Positions 49,792 through 59,231 are shown, counted from the stretch's first letter. The stretch: DNA of 64,000 nt from Nitrincola alkalilacustris (GCF_008973755.1 NZ_WBOM01000002.1:310001-374000); one strand, 5' to 3'. Program-made: numbers and translations. The notes: generated from the letters alone by a model not told the origin.

Positions 49792-51357
49792 ATGAAAAAG
49801 AATCTGCCGGTTACAGACAGAGAGGTAGTCATTCCCGAGCATGACCCTCTTATCTCCTCCACGGATCTCAAAGGAATCATCACCTACTGCAATGATGCCT
49901 TCATTGCCGTCAGTGGCTTCAGCCGCGAAGAGCTGTTGGGTAAAAATCACAATATTGTGCGTCATCCCGATATGCCGCCTGCTGCCTATGCGGTGATGTG
50001 GGAGCATCTGAAGGCGGGTAAACCCTGGATGGGGGTAGTGAAAAATCGCTGCAAGAGTGGCGACTACTATTGGGTGAATGCCTATGTCACACCGGTTTCA
50101 AAAAATGGCAAAGTGGTTGGTTATGAGTCCGTCAGACAGCGTGCCCGGCCTGAGGATATCCAGAGGGCCTCTGAACTCTATGCCCGTGTGAACAAGGGCG
50201 GCAAAGCGCAGAACAGTACACCTGCCATCATCAAGGAGGCAGCCATCTATCTGCCGACGCTCGCAGCCGTGGTGCTTGCCTATCTGCTGGCGCTGTCGTT
50301 CGGCAAGGCGGCGTTGCTGCCGGCGGTGTTGTTGCCCGCCCTGGTGGCTGGTGCTACCGGTTGGGTAAGGCATACCCGCCAGTACAATCGTCTGCTGGAC
50401 CTGATGCCGCACTCTTTCCGGCATGACCTTGCCGTACTGACCTATACCGATCGGATCGGGCCGGTGGCAAGGCTGGAGATGAGCATCCTCAGTGACCATG
50501 CTCATCTGAACACGGTACTGGTGCGCCTGCGTGAGGCGGCCCATGATGTATCCCGGCAGGCTGCTGAGGCTCATGTGATGAGTACTCAGGCTGCGGCCAG
50601 TGTGCGAGAGCAGCAGCATGAAACCGAACAGGTCGCGACTGCGATGAATCAGATGACTGCAACCATCGGTGAAGTATCCGGCCATGTTCAGAGCACGGCC
50701 TCCCAGGCTGAGGACTCGGATAAACTGGCACGTCAGGGTATGACGGTTGCGCACCACACGCGCCAGTCGATCGAGGATCTGCAGAAGACTGTCAATAACA
50801 TCTGTCAGTCGGTTGAAGAGCTTGCCAGCAATACTGACAGTATCACCGGTGCTGCTGAGTTGATTGAGCAGATCGCCGAGCAGACTAACCTGCTGGCCCT
50901 CAATGCGGCCATTGAAGCCGCCAGAGCAGGAGATCAGGGGCGTGGTTTTGCCGTCGTGGCGGGCGAGGTCAGAGAGCTGGCTCGCAGGACGCAGGAGTCA
51001 ACGCAGAAAATTCGTGGCATCATCACCAACCTGCGTGAGCGGGCGAAAGCGGCAGTCGATGCTGCCGAACATGGCCAGCAGGCAGCGGAAGAGGGTGTCC
51101 AGAATGTGCTGGAGGCTGAGCAGATGCTGACAGGAATCTCCGAATCGGTTACCAGCATTGCGGGTATGTCGGTACAGATGGCTGCTGCCGTTGAGGAGCA
51201 GTCACATGTAGCAGATGAGATCAATGGTCAGGTGGTGCGCATTGCAGAGCTGGCAAATCACAGTCTGTCCAGCGGGGCTGATGCGTCCGAGAAAAACCGC
51301 CACCTGGAGCAGAGTTCAGAAGCGCTTTATGAACTGGTGGACAGGTTCAAGAGATAA
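49792..51357 (+). CDS. PAS-containing methyl-accepting chemotaxis protein, Aer-like
   Basis: A 521-residue chemoreceptor without a periplasmic domain. A PAS domain at about 10-125 ([28 protein letters not shown]) is followed by a hydrophobic hairpin at about 148-185, a short HAMP-like stretch and the MCP signalling domain, whose tip is [18 protein letters not shown] and [15 protein letters not shown]. The layout is that of Aer, which senses redox or energy state through FAD, so aerotaxis or energy taxis is likely. No C-terminal pentapeptide for CheR is visible. It is 12 bp before a GNAT gene. Confidence 0.93.
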   Translation: MKKNLPVTDREVVIPEHDPLISSTDLKGIITYCNDAFIAVSGFSREELLGKNHNIVRHPDMPPAAYAVMWEHLKAGKPWMGVVKNRCKSGDYYWVNAYVTPVSKNGKVVGYESVRQRARPEDIQRASELYARVNKGGKAQNSTPAIIKEAAIYLPTLAAVVLAYLLALSFGKAALLPAVLLPALVAGATGWVRHTRQYNRLLDLMPHSFRHDLAVLTYTDRIGPVARLEMSILSDHAHLNTVLVRLREAAHDVSRQAAEAHVMSTQAAASVREQQHETEQVATAMNQMTATIGEVSGHVQSTASQAEDSDKLARQGMTVAHHTRQSIEDLQKTVNNICQSVEELASNTDSITGAAELIEQIAEQTNLLALNAAIEAARAGDQGRGFAVVAGEVRELARRTQESTQKIRGIITNLRERAKAAVDAAEHGQQAAEEGVQNVLEAEQMLTGISESVTSIAGMSVQMAAAVEEQSHVADEINGQVVRIAELANHSLSSGADASEKNRHLEQSSEALYELVDRFKR

Positions 51358-51369
51358 TAAGGAAACAAA

Positions 51370-51849
51370 ATGCTTGAAATATGTGAAGCGGATCTGAGTC
51401 TGCCGGTGCATGCCGCTGCTGTACTGCAGCTGATGAACGAGTATGCCTGCGACCCCATGGGGGGCGGTGAGCCTCTGTCTGAATATGCCAGGGATAATCT
51501 GATAGCCGAGATGCGCAAGCGTCCCACTATCCGGGTTGTTCTGGCGCTGGATGGTGACACCCCAGTGGGCCTGATGAACTGCATCGAAGGCTTCTCCACC
51601 TTTGCCTGCAAACCGCTGATGAACGTGCATGATGTGGTGGTATCCCAGGCGTATCGTGGCCGTGGCATCAGTAAGCTGATGTTTGCCAGGGCGGAGGAGA
51701 TGGCGCGCAGGCTGGGGTGTGTCAAGATGACACTTGAAGTGCTGGAGGGCAATATGCCGGCACGCGAAGCCTATTCTGCACTGGGTTACCGCTACTATCA
51801 GTTGGACCCATCCATGGGCAGCGCAATGTTCTGGGAGAAAAAGCTCTGA
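51370..51849 (+). CDS. GNAT family N-acetyltransferase
   Basis: A 159-residue acetyltransferase. The acetyl-CoA-binding motif A is VVVSQAYRGRGISKLMFARA (about 90-109, with RGRGIS), and EVLEGNMPAREAYSALGY is the usual motif B. Substrate unknown. The start follows AAGGAA. It is probably co-transcribed with the chemoreceptor gene and is convergent with the DUF1826 gene. Confidence 0.9.
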   Translation: MLEICEADLSLPVHAAAVLQLMNEYACDPMGGGEPLSEYARDNLIAEMRKRPTIRVVLALDGDTPVGLMNCIEGFSTFACKPLMNVHDVVVSQAYRGRGISKLMFARAEEMARRLGCVKMTLEVLEGNMPAREAYSALGYRYYQLDPSMGSAMFWEKKL

Positions 51850-51869
51850 TCACGCGGAGGGTGTTCGTA

Positions 51870-52523
51870 TCAGAGCATATCCAGCGTCAGGACCAGGCGC
51901 TTTTCGCCAGGGGCTGGCACAGGCGATCGGTGAATGATCCCCTTGCCCTCGTTGCCGCTGTATAACTCACCCTTGAACAGCGCCACATAGCCAGTCGGCA
52001 GTTGCTGTATGGCAGTGCCCGGGCGCATAAATCCTGACGTCGGATCATCACTGGCTGTTGTTGCAAGCAGGCGTCGATCAGCACCCTCATTCATGATCCA
52101 CTCGGTTCCGCTGCCGCAGAAGGTGGTGATCATGCGCACGCCAACCCGATCAACATGAAAGCGCGGGCACATGGCTCTGTCCAGCCGGGCCAGACGTGCG
52201 CCGACCTCGTCGAGATCAAACAGACAGCTGAACGCATCAATCAACAGTGCGATTGCTTCATACAGCGGCTGGCCCGATTCAACCTTGCCCAGTTCGCCAA
52301 ACATCTCCTCGGCCAGACTGTCCGGGTGCCCAACGGCGCGACGATCACTGCACAGGTTGCTGTGCAGCAGCGCCTGTGCAGTGGCGATCACCTGCTCTGC
52401 GTCTGGCAGAGGCACTGCCACCAGGTTGATATCCGGATCGCAGATCCGGCTGAGTTCGACAAACTCCTTGCCGATAAGCCAGTGCTCGTTTGAGTGGCTG
52501 AGCTGTTCTGCGGTATTCATCAT
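51870..52523 (-). CDS. DUF1826 domain-containing protein, zinc-starvation associated
   Basis: A 217-residue soluble protein of the DUF1826 family. The marks are [21 protein letters not shown] followed by TEW, and [20 protein letters not shown] at the C-terminus. The His-Asp pair in RFHVD and the later HRSP recall 2-oxoglutarate/Fe-type cupin folds, which is inference. Its gene overlaps zigA by ATGA, so it is translationally coupled and should share its Zur control. Genomic association of this family with COG0523 GTPases is known to me as a recurrent pattern. Confidence 0.88.
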   Translation of the reverse strand: MMNTAEQLSHSNEHWLIGKEFVELSRICDPDINLVAVPLPDAEQVIATAQALLHSNLCSDRRAVGHPDSLAEEMFGELGKVESGQPLYEAIALLIDAFSCLFDLDEVGARLARLDRAMCPRFHVDRVGVRMITTFCGSGTEWIMNEGADRRLLATTASDDPTSGFMRPGTAIQQLPTGYVALFKGELYSGNEGKGIIHRSPVPAPGEKRLVLTLDML

Positions 52524-53725
52524 GCTACGGCCTCGGCAAACTGCTCGGCAAAGGGATCAGTGAACTGTTTCCAGCCGGCATGGCCCAGCAGCATCTCTTC
52601 GTCGGTCAGCAGGCAGCTGTTCAGCGCCTTGATCACCTGCTGCTGATCCAGGTTCTGACCGATGAATACCAGCTCCTGTCGCATATCACCAAAAGGCTCC
52701 ACCCACTTCTCCATGATGTATTGGCGGGTTTCCTCATCTTCTGGCCAGCGTGCTTTAGGGATCGCTTTCCAGAAGTGTCCGGCCAGGCCATGATGGGCGA
52801 TACCACCGGCCTGACTCCACTGCCAGGCATGTTGCGGTTGGCTGGCCAGCCAGAAAAAGCCCTTCGAGCGCAGCAGCTTGCCAGTGGCCCAGTCATCATG
52901 GATAAATTCATGAAAGCGCTGAGGATGAAAAGGGCGGCGTGCTTCAAAGGTAAAGCTGCCGATACCATACTCTTCAGTTTCGGGCAGATGCTCGCCACGC
53001 ATCTCTTTCAGCCAACCGGGTGCCAGCTGTGCCTTCTCGAAATCGAAGAGTCCTGTTCCCAGAACTTCGTCAAGATCCACCTGCCCCTGTGTGATCGGCA
53101 GAATCCGGGCATCCGGGTTAAGGCTGCGCAAAATGGCTGTCAACTCATCCAGTTGTGCCTGACTGATCAGGTCGGTTTTGCTGATCAGCAGCAGATTGCA
53201 GAATTCCACCTGCTCTATCAGCAGATCGGAAACGCTGCGCTCATCCTCCTCCCCCAGATGCTCGCCTGTCTCCTGCAGACTTTTCGCCTCATGAAAGTGC
53301 TGCAGAAAGTTAACGCCATCCACCACTGTGACCATCGTATCCAGCCGGGCAATCTGGTTCAGGATGCGCCCCTGCTCATCCTCGAAGGTGAAGGTTTCCG
53401 CCACCGGCAGAGGCTCCGAAATACCGGTAGATTCAATTACCAGATAGTCGAAACGTCCGGCCTCAGCCAGGCGAGCCACTTCGATCAACAGATCTTCGCG
53501 CAGGGTGCAGCAGATGCAGCCATTGCTCATCTCGACAAGCTTCTCTTCAGTGCGGCTGAAACCGCCCTGTTGCTGAACCAGCGCCGCATCGATATTGATC
53601 TCACTCATATCATTGACGATGACTGCTATGCGTTTGTCTTCTCGGTTATTCAGCAGGTGATTGAGTAGTGTGGTTTTTCCGGCACCTAAAAAGCCGGACA
53701 GAACAGTAACTGGCAGGGGACTCAT
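52520..53725 (-). CDS. zigA: COG0523 zinc metallochaperone GTPase, ZigA-like
   Basis: A 401-residue G3E GTPase. The Walker A motif is GFLGAGKTT (11-19), the metal motif is [10 protein letters not shown] with C70-x-C72-C73, the ESTG switch is near 98-101, and SKTD gives base recognition. The C-terminal CobW domain includes [12 protein letters not shown]. ZigA-type proteins hand zinc to client enzymes under zinc starvation. A Zur-type palindrome lies about 45 bp upstream of the start. It is first in a two-gene operon with the DUF1826 gene. Confidence 0.92.
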   Translation of the reverse strand: MSPLPVTVLSGFLGAGKTTLLNHLLNNREDKRIAVIVNDMSEINIDAALVQQQGGFSRTEEKLVEMSNGCICCTLREDLLIEVARLAEAGRFDYLVIESTGISEPLPVAETFTFEDEQGRILNQIARLDTMVTVVDGVNFLQHFHEAKSLQETGEHLGEEDERSVSDLLIEQVEFCNLLLISKTDLISQAQLDELTAILRSLNPDARILPITQGQVDLDEVLGTGLFDFEKAQLAPGWLKEMRGEHLPETEEYGIGSFTFEARRPFHPQRFHEFIHDDWATGKLLRSKGFFWLASQPQHAWQWSQAGGIAHHGLAGHFWKAIPKARWPEDEETRQYIMEKWVEPFGDMRQELVFIGQNLDQQQVIKALNSCLLTDEEMLLGHAGWKQFTDPFAEQFAEAVA

Positions 53726-53767
53726 GGCAGATCTCCGCGTTGGGTGCTCATTCTGATGATGATTAAT

Positions 53768-53784
53768 ATGTTATATCATAACAT
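53768..53784. promoter_or_regulatory. Zur-type operator upstream of zigA
   Basis: ATGTTAT-ATC-ATAACAT is a perfect 7-3-7 palindrome. It fits the gammaproteobacterial Zur box (core TGTTATA then TATAACA) and stands 43-59 bp before the zigA start, over the likely promoter. Confidence 0.85.
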
Positions 53785-53864
53785 TTATTGAATGGGCCCA
53801 TGCAATAGCATTTTGCAAGTTGGCAAGTGTCTGGTGGTAAGACAGCCAGGGCTCTGCTCTGTGA

Positions 53865-54674
53865 TCAGCGCAACAGGCCAAGTACCTGCTGACTTTGAAG
53901 ATTGGCCTGCGCCTGCATCGCAAGTGCCGACTGAGTTAAGATGTCGTTACGCGTTTTAGCCGCCATGCCCTGAGCGAAATCCAGATCCTCAATCCGGGAG
54001 CGCGCCGCCTGGGTCTGCTCATCCGCCGACATCAACTGGCGTGCTGCCGTGACAAAGCGGCTCTGTGCGGCCCCCAGCGATGCACGCTCCGACTCGACAA
54101 ACTTCATCATCTGGTCAAGACTGCCCAAACTTTCTCTTGCAGCAGCACTGCTCGAGAGACTGAGATTGTCCAGATTGGCCATGGGCCCGGCACTCAGATC
54201 ACGGCTTTCCAGCGCGATCTCCTGGCCCGGCTCGGTGCCGGCAAAGATGCGGGTTGTACCTTCCTGATTGAGTACCGGACGGCCCCCGAAATTGGTGTTC
54301 TGGATGGTCTGCTGAATCTGCTCTCGCAGCTGTGTCGCCTCCGCCTGCAGGTTGCGACGATCGGCATCTGTAAGGGTGCCATTGCCGGCCTGCACCGCCA
54401 GCTCGCGGATTCGCTGCAGGCTGTCGGTGACACTTGCCATACCACCCTCCGCCACCTGGGCCAGAGAGAGGCCATCATACACATTGTTGATGGAGCGCTG
54501 CATGGCGGTGGACTGGCTGCTCAGCCGTGTGGCGATCTGCATTCCCGCCGGGTCATCCGCCGCCGTGGTGATCCGCTTGGCGGCGGCAAGCTGGCGCATC
54601 ACTTTCTGTTGCTGCTCCTGCACCTGCTGCAGCAGGCTGGACATACCGCTGCTTTTATTGATGCCGATACTCAT
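53865..54674 (-). CDS. Short flagellin-family protein
   Basis: A 269-residue flagellin with ATG at 54674 preceded by GGAG at seven bases; an upstream in-frame ATG adds eight unlikely residues. The N-terminal D0/D1 region (MSIGINKSSGMSSLL, ITTAADDPAGMQIATRL, QVAEGGMASVTDSLQRIRELAVQ) and the C-terminal D1/D0 region (SRIEDLDFAQGMAAKTRNDI, ALAMQAQANLQSQQVLGLL) are present. The variable middle is very short. The gene is alone, with no cap, chaperone or hook genes nearby, so it may be an accessory or minor filament protein. Confidence 0.88.
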   Translation of the reverse strand: MSIGINKSSGMSSLLQQVQEQQQKVMRQLAAAKRITTAADDPAGMQIATRLSSQSTAMQRSINNVYDGLSLAQVAEGGMASVTDSLQRIRELAVQAGNGTLTDADRRNLQAEATQLREQIQQTIQNTNFGGRPVLNQEGTTRIFAGTEPGQEIALESRDLSAGPMANLDNLSLSSSAAARESLGSLDQMMKFVESERASLGAAQSRFVTAARQLMSADEQTQAARSRIEDLDFAQGMAAKTRNDILTQSALAMQAQANLQSQQVLGLLR

Positions 54675-54820
54675 TGCATGACTCCACTGATCAAACAAAC
54701 GCCACCCAAGGGAGCTTTAGCCGAACACCCGATGTCTGGCTCAAGATCCAGGAAAATGATGAGTTCAGTATAGTCCTCTGCGCTGGAAAGTGCTGCAAGA
54801 TTAAGCAGCCAAACAGGCTG

Positions 54821-56995
54821 TCAGATGAGCTCTGGTCGGGCTGCCTGCTTGAGGTGTGTGTCGCTGAATAATGCCGCACTTTGTGGCCTGCCGAAGTAGT
54901 AGCCCTGAAAATACTGGCACCCCAGTGACCTGAGCAGATCAGCCTGCTCTTGGGTTTCCACTCCTTCTGCCAGCACATCCAGACCCAGTGCTGCGCCGAT
55001 ATTGATCACCGCAGTACAGACGGCCAGATCCTGCTGATCTTCGGGCAGATCTTTGACAAAGGCACGATCTATCTTGATCTTGTGAACTGGCAGTTGTTTC
55101 AGATAGGCCAGCGAGGAGTAGCCGGTTCCGAAATCATCCACCGCCAGACCGATACCCATGGCAGCCAGCGCATTCATGGTTTTGACCGCTTCATCACTGT
55201 TTTCCATGGCGGTGCTTTCGGTTATTTCCAACTCCAGCGCCTCGGGTGGCAGGTCAAACTCATCCAGTATGGCGGCCACTTTCTGCACAAGACCTTCGAC
55301 ACTCAACTGCCGGGGCGACAGGTTTACCGCCATGATAAAGTCGGGATGGCCCTGGGCTCGCCACAGCGCTGCCTGGTGGCACGCCTCTCTCAGTACCTGC
55401 TCGCCAATCGGGATGATCAGGCCGGTGCTTTCGGCAAGCGGGATAAACTCCAGTGGAGAGATGATGCCTTCATCCGGATGACACCAGCGCACCAGCGCTT
55501 CGGCCCCCTTGATCTGACCGGTCGCGGCATGGATCTGAAGTTGGTACCAGTTTTCAAACTGCTGCTCCGACAGGGCATGCTTGAGTTGATTGATGCGCCG
55601 GTTGCGTTGCTCGACCTGTTTATTCATGCCCGCAACAAAGTAGTGCACCGCCTGGGTTTTTTCCAGCTTGGCATTACTCAGTGCCAGATCAGCATGACGA
55701 ATCAGGGTTGCTACATCCTTGCCGTCGTCGGGAAAGACAGCAATGCCGACATTCGCTCCGCAGGAGAAGGTGTGTGCATTGAACTCGTATGGCATGCTCA
55801 CGGCCGAGACCAGTTGCTCACCCAGCGCTGCTGTCAGGGTGGCATCGGTAAAGTCGGGTAAGATAATTCCGAAAATATCACCGCCTACTCTGGCCAGGGT
55901 ATGAGAGGTGTCCAGTGTATTCTGCAAGCGCTGGCTCGCCATCTTCAGAACTTCATTTCCGGCCTCATGCCCGCCAATGGCATTGATGGCGGCAAAATCG
56001 CCAAGGCCGAGCATCAGCACTGCGAGTCTGCAGGAATCGGGCTTGCTCTGCTGCAGGCTCTGTTGCAGACGATCCTGAAAACTCGCCAGATTGGGCAGCC
56101 CAGTGAGTGGGTCATGGCTGCGTTGGTGACGCAGTGTCTCCTCATAGGCCATGCGCTCCTTTATCTCCTGTTGCAGCTGGATATTCACCCGGGTCAGCTC
56201 CTGGGTGCGCTCCCGTACACGCGCATCCAGGCTGGCATTGATATCTTCCAGTTCGTGTTCGCGTTGCGCCAGTGAGCCGAGATTTTCCGCTGCCCGTGTG
56301 AGCAGTCCGTCATATTCACGGGAGAGATCGCCCAGTTCATCCTGGCGCGTGAGTGCACTGAGATAACGCAGTGGATGTCCGGGGTCTTCACTGGCCTGCT
56401 GCATACGGCTGCGCAGAAACAGTGTTGGGCCCAGCATCAGCAGATGCAGTACCAGCATGGTGGTGACCGTGACGAAAAATGCGATAAGCAATACCAGACC
56501 AAGAATGCGCCAGACAAAAGCAACCAGTTCACCTGATACCTGTTGGGTGTTCAGTCTGATATCTGCCCGATACTCGGCGCTCAGATCCTCCTGCGTGAGG
56601 CTGACCTCCAGACGGTCCCCCTGGGCGATGCGGCGATGCCTCTGATTGGGTACAGGCTGAGATTCCAGCGCTTCACCGGTACTGAACAGCAGTGTGCCAT
56701 CGCCTGAGTAGAGACGAGTGCCTGTGATCAGGGCGGTACCCGGCATGGTGCTGAGCTGATGAAAGGCCTTCTCAGTTGGCATCTCCTGCGCACCCAGCGT
56801 GGCCTTGATGACCTGACGACCGGATTCGGCTATGGCCAGGAGGCGGTCACGCTCATAGTTGACATAGGAGGGGATCAGGATCGCCGCCTCGATAAACAGA
56901 ATACTCAGAAACACCGCTGCAGTGACTCGCCAGCAAAGACGACAGCCGAGTAGCCGCCTGAGGTTGGAGGGTGTGAGAGTAGTATGTCGAGTCAT
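54821..56995 (-). CDS. Membrane GGDEF(degenerate)-EAL protein, probable c-di-GMP phosphodiesterase
   Basis: A 724-residue protein. A membrane helix (about 21-43), a periplasmic domain (about 44-168), a second helix (about 169-195) and a HAMP-like stretch lead to a coiled coil, then GGDEF and EAL domains. The GGDEF motif reads GGDIF, with the catalytic Glu replaced by Ile, so cyclase activity should be lost. The EAL domain keeps GAEALVRW, the NLSPRQ motif and [10 protein letters not shown]. Breakdown of c-di-GMP is the likely activity. AAGGA precedes the ATG. It lies 27 bp behind the His-rich protein gene on the same strand and may share its transcript. Confidence 0.92.
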   Translation of the reverse strand: MTRHTTLTPSNLRRLLGCRLCWRVTAAVFLSILFIEAAILIPSYVNYERDRLLAIAESGRQVIKATLGAQEMPTEKAFHQLSTMPGTALITGTRLYSGDGTLLFSTGEALESQPVPNQRHRRIAQGDRLEVSLTQEDLSAEYRADIRLNTQQVSGELVAFVWRILGLVLLIAFFVTVTTMLVLHLLMLGPTLFLRSRMQQASEDPGHPLRYLSALTRQDELGDLSREYDGLLTRAAENLGSLAQREHELEDINASLDARVRERTQELTRVNIQLQQEIKERMAYEETLRHQRSHDPLTGLPNLASFQDRLQQSLQQSKPDSCRLAVLMLGLGDFAAINAIGGHEAGNEVLKMASQRLQNTLDTSHTLARVGGDIFGIILPDFTDATLTAALGEQLVSAVSMPYEFNAHTFSCGANVGIAVFPDDGKDVATLIRHADLALSNAKLEKTQAVHYFVAGMNKQVEQRNRRINQLKHALSEQQFENWYQLQIHAATGQIKGAEALVRWCHPDEGIISPLEFIPLAESTGLIIPIGEQVLREACHQAALWRAQGHPDFIMAVNLSPRQLSVEGLVQKVAAILDEFDLPPEALELEITESTAMENSDEAVKTMNALAAMGIGLAVDDFGTGYSSLAYLKQLPVHKIKIDRAFVKDLPEDQQDLAVCTAVINIGAALGLDVLAEGVETQEQADLLRSLGCQYFQGYYFGRPQSAALFSDTHLKQAARPELI

Positions 56996-57022
56996 GTGAC
57001 ATGTTCCTTGGCAGAGGGTTGG

Positions 57023-57802
57023 TCAGCTCTCCAGAACTGCTTTTATCTCTGCCAGTGTAGCCTGAACCGAGATAGGCAGATAGCCGGTGATCTCCAGGCG
57101 GCGATCCTCGAATACATCCTGATCATGATGTGTTGTCTGCCATTGCTGGATTACCTGATCCCGGTGTCGGATCAGCCCCTCTATCCAGGGACGATAAAGT
57201 ACCAGCATGGCAGTCAACCAGCGGTTGGTTGGCCAGGAGGGGTTGGCATGATCTATGGCAAATCCGGGCAGCATACGAATGACGTCTTCTGCACTGTACC
57301 AGGTTTCGTCTGTTACCCAGCGGTTGGTCATGAACAGGCCGATCGGATCACCCCAGCCATCCATTGAAATGGCAACCAGGTGTGACAAGGCGTTACTGCC
57401 CTGAGGCCACAGCTCATCAGCCGATGGCCAGCTCAGCGGTTGAATGTCGTTCGGCATGCCACCTGAGCGAAGAAACGTATGGAAATGACCATGTTCGACT
57501 GAACCTCTGTGAGCGTGATAATAATATTGCGAAAAGGTCTCTGCATCATAGACATCGTCCTTGGGGTAGTGGGTCATCTCATAGAACTCTCCCTGTCCCC
57601 TGAGCACCTCGCCCACGATGTTAAGTCCGCCTTTTTTCAGTACCCTTCGGCACTCCAGCACTTCATGACCCGCGTTGAACATTTTGGTCAGCAGGGCTCT
57701 GTCGAGTGATCTCAGATCAGCCACAAACTCTCCGGGATCTGACACCCCGGAGCGCTCGCTTTGCAGCATGAGATCCATTGGTAAGGACTCATTCATATTC
57801 AT
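57023..57802 (-). CDS. His-rich conserved protein of unknown function (possibly DUF6969)
   Basis: A 259-residue soluble protein without a signal peptide. The centre holds HYPKDDVYD and a histidine cluster, YYYHAHRGSVEHGHFHTFLR, followed by LVAISMDGWGDPIGLF and WVTDETWY. The HxH and EHGHFH pattern suggests a metal site or a cupin-like fold. I associate this pattern with DUF6969 but cannot verify it. It starts 2 bp after the stop of the Cys-repeat cytochrome gene, so the two are surely co-transcribed. Confidence 0.7.
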   Translation of the reverse strand: MNMNESLPMDLMLQSERSGVSDPGEFVADLRSLDRALLTKMFNAGHEVLECRRVLKKGGLNIVGEVLRGQGEFYEMTHYPKDDVYDAETFSQYYYHAHRGSVEHGHFHTFLRSGGMPNDIQPLSWPSADELWPQGSNALSHLVAISMDGWGDPIGLFMTNRWVTDETWYSAEDVIRMLPGFAIDHANPSWPTNRWLTAMLVLYRPWIEGLIRHRDQVIQQWQTTHHDQDVFEDRRLEITGYLPISVQATLAEIKAVLES

Positions 57803-57804
57803 AC

Positions 57805-58686
57805 TCAGGCTGCCTTGGCCTTGCAGGGATTTTTGACTGCACAGGGGTTAGCCGCACAGGGATTTGCCGCACATGGGTTCTTGGTGGCGCATGGATTTTT
57901 GACTGCGCAAGGGTTTGCGGCACAGGGATTGGCAGCGCAGCTACCCTTTGCGGCACAGGGGTTTGCCTGAAAACGCTTCTGCTCTTCCTCCATGAAGGCG
58001 GTCAGAGCAGCCAACTCCATGGAACCCCAGGGAAGTGGGTCGGCAGCCATGGGCGCTACCATGCACAGTTGTACCATCTCATCCAGATGGACTTGATCCA
58101 TACCGAACATCGAGCTGGCCATATGAACCGGATGAGGGTAGGGGTTGGCAAAGGTCTGCATATAGCCTGCCAGGTCATTGTGGCAGGAGGCGCACGACAA
58201 ACCGTTGCTGGACAGACTGGTGTCGGCAAACAGGGCTGCCCCGGTTTTCAGCAGTGCTTCGCGATCCGCTGTTGTATAGGGGGTATAGTCTGCCGGGCGT
58301 GTCACTGCTTTGGCAGCACAGGGATTTTTTGCGGCACAAGGGTTGGCTGCACAGGGATTAGCTGCGCAGGGGTTGACCGCGCATGGATTAGCGGCACATT
58401 TTGCCGTACAGGGGTTCTTGGCTGCGCAGGGATTAGCTGCGCAAGGATTAGCAGCACATTTCGCTGCGCAAGGGTTGGCTGCACAGGCATTTTTTGCCGC
58501 ACAGGGGTTTTTAACAGCACAGGGGTTGGCAGCACAGCTGCCTTTGGTGGTGGCTGCGCAGGGTTTGCAGGCACGACAGGAAGCGTAAAGTGCGACAGGT
58601 ATACCGCCCAGCAGGATAGTCATCAGTCCGGCAGATACAGCTGAAGCCAAGGTTTTTCTGTTGTCTGGTAGGTTCATGGTACTCAC
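57805..58686 (-). CDS. Cysteine-repeat protein with central c-type cytochrome domain
   Basis: A 293-residue exported protein with a signal or anchor at about 11-35. Residues 37-123 are a chain of NPCAA/KNPCA units with 18 Cys, 130-235 form a cytochrome c-like domain with heme motif CASCH (165-169) and candidate Met ligands (M189, M193 or M196), and 241-290 repeat the NPC chain with 9 Cys. Thirty Cys in all. Translocation follows from the signal and the heme motif, since heme c is attached in the periplasm. The arms resemble metallothionein-like metal binders only in Cys content; metal or redox buffering is inferred. The first gene of a probable operon. Confidence 0.75.
   Translation of the reverse strand: MSTMNLPDNRKTLASAVSAGLMTILLGGIPVALYASCRACKPCAATTKGSCAANPCAVKNPCAAKNACAANPCAAKCAANPCAANPCAAKNPCTAKCAANPCAVNPCAANPCAANPCAAKNPCAAKAVTRPADYTPYTTADREALLKTGAALFADTSLSSNGLSCASCHNDLAGYMQTFANPYPHPVHMASSMFGMDQVHLDEMVQLCMVAPMAADPLPWGSMELAALTAFMEEEQKRFQANPCAAKGSCAANPCAANPCAVKNPCATKNPCAANPCAANPCAVKNPCKAKAA
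57826..57970 (-). repeat. DNA repeat block coding the C-terminal NPC arm
   Basis: Degenerate 9-15-bp units built on AAYCCYTGYGCNGC (minus strand) encode nine Cys units. They are close relatives of the block at 58310-58579, which suggests duplication inside the gene. Confidence 0.7.
58310..58579 (-). repeat. DNA repeat block coding the N-terminal NPC arm
   Basis: The same units as in the C-terminal arm, here eighteen Cys codons in about 270 bases. Third-base changes among units (CCC/CCT, TGT/TGC, GCC/GCT/GCG) show that the repeat is old or under selection at protein level rather than freshly expanded. Confidence 0.7.
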
Positions 58687-58834
58687 CGTTATTGTTTTGT
58701 GATGGTTTATGAGTAACCCGTTATGCAGGTTGCAAGGGTTAGTCGTACACTTCCGGTTAATCCTTACAAACTTATTTTGTTTTCATGATTGAGGGTTCTT
58801 CATTAAAAGAGGCCTGATGAAGAGGAAGGTTTAA

Positions 58835-58963
58835 ATGGTGCAAATTGGACTCAAATGCAGCCCGGTTTGGTTATGTGATGCCATATCCTGGTTTTTCGGG
58901 TTGATGTTCCTGCTCGCGGTTGTCGGACTGGTGGTGATCATCATCCGGGAGCACAGGCGATGA
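58835..58963 (+). CDS. Small membrane protein, 42 residues, previously easy to miss
   Basis: ATG at 58835 is preceded by AGAGGAAGGT, a strong ribosome binding site five to nine bases upstream. The peptide begins MVQIGLKCSPVWLCD, has one membrane helix (about 18-37: ISWFFGLMFLLAVVGLVVII) and ends REHRR, giving positive-inside topology with the C-terminus in the cytoplasm. Cys8 and Cys14 would face the periplasm. It is divergent from the Cys-repeat cytochrome gene. No family is recognised. Confidence 0.6.
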   Translation: MVQIGLKCSPVWLCDAISWFFGLMFLLAVVGLVVIIIREHRR

Positions 58964-59014
58964 AGCGATAGGCCAAGTGAGCGTGCCGAGACTGATTACA
59001 GTTGTTGTTTGGCC

Positions 59015-59176
59015 CTATGTGTTTCGGCAACGCGCGCTGTGATTCAGGCCAGAAGCAGTGGCAGCAAAACCAGACCGGCAAATGCGAGCCCCAGGCAGAA
59101 GCCAACCGATTATCAGGCCAGAGAGTATGGCTGCCAGGTAGATCCAGACCTGATGCTGTTCCAGTGTTGCGCGCAT
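59015..59176 (-). pseudogene. Frameshifted remnant resembling the N-terminus of an ACR3/bile-acid:sodium symporter
   Basis: ATG at 59176 with AGGA six bases upstream opens MRATLEQHQVWIYLAAILSG, continuing LIIGWLLPGA. This looks like the first helix of the bile acid:sodium symporter/ACR3 arsenite exporter superfamily. After LLPG the frame degrades to polar residues and stops at 53 codons; moving one base restores hydrophobic sequence (LAFAGLVLLPLLLA, then stop). The rest of the transporter is missing. A short expressed peptide is the alternative. It lies just upstream of an ArsS-type gene on the opposite strand, where an arsenite exporter would make sense. Confidence 0.45.
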
Positions 59177-59231
59177 GGTATATCCTGTAGAGGTCTGCAA
59201 GTGCTTATGAGTGCGTAGTACTGTCACTGAG

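Noticed and set aside
52580-53668. 362-codon plus-strand open frame opposite zigA
   Set aside because: It lies wholly inside a gene with clear motifs on the other strand and resembles no protein.
54675-54820. Sigma-28 promoter for the flagellin
   Set aside because: A TAAAG half-match exists on the minus strand, but no GCCGATAA-like element follows at the right spacing.
57826-58579. CRISPR-like array in the repeat blocks
   Set aside because: Units are 9-15 bases without spacers of constant length and are in frame with a coding sequence.
58310-58588. Plus-strand reading frame of repeated AAQGLAAQG units
   Set aside because: It is the antisense shadow of the NPC repeat codons of the Cys-repeat cytochrome gene; any repeat codes a repeat on both strands.
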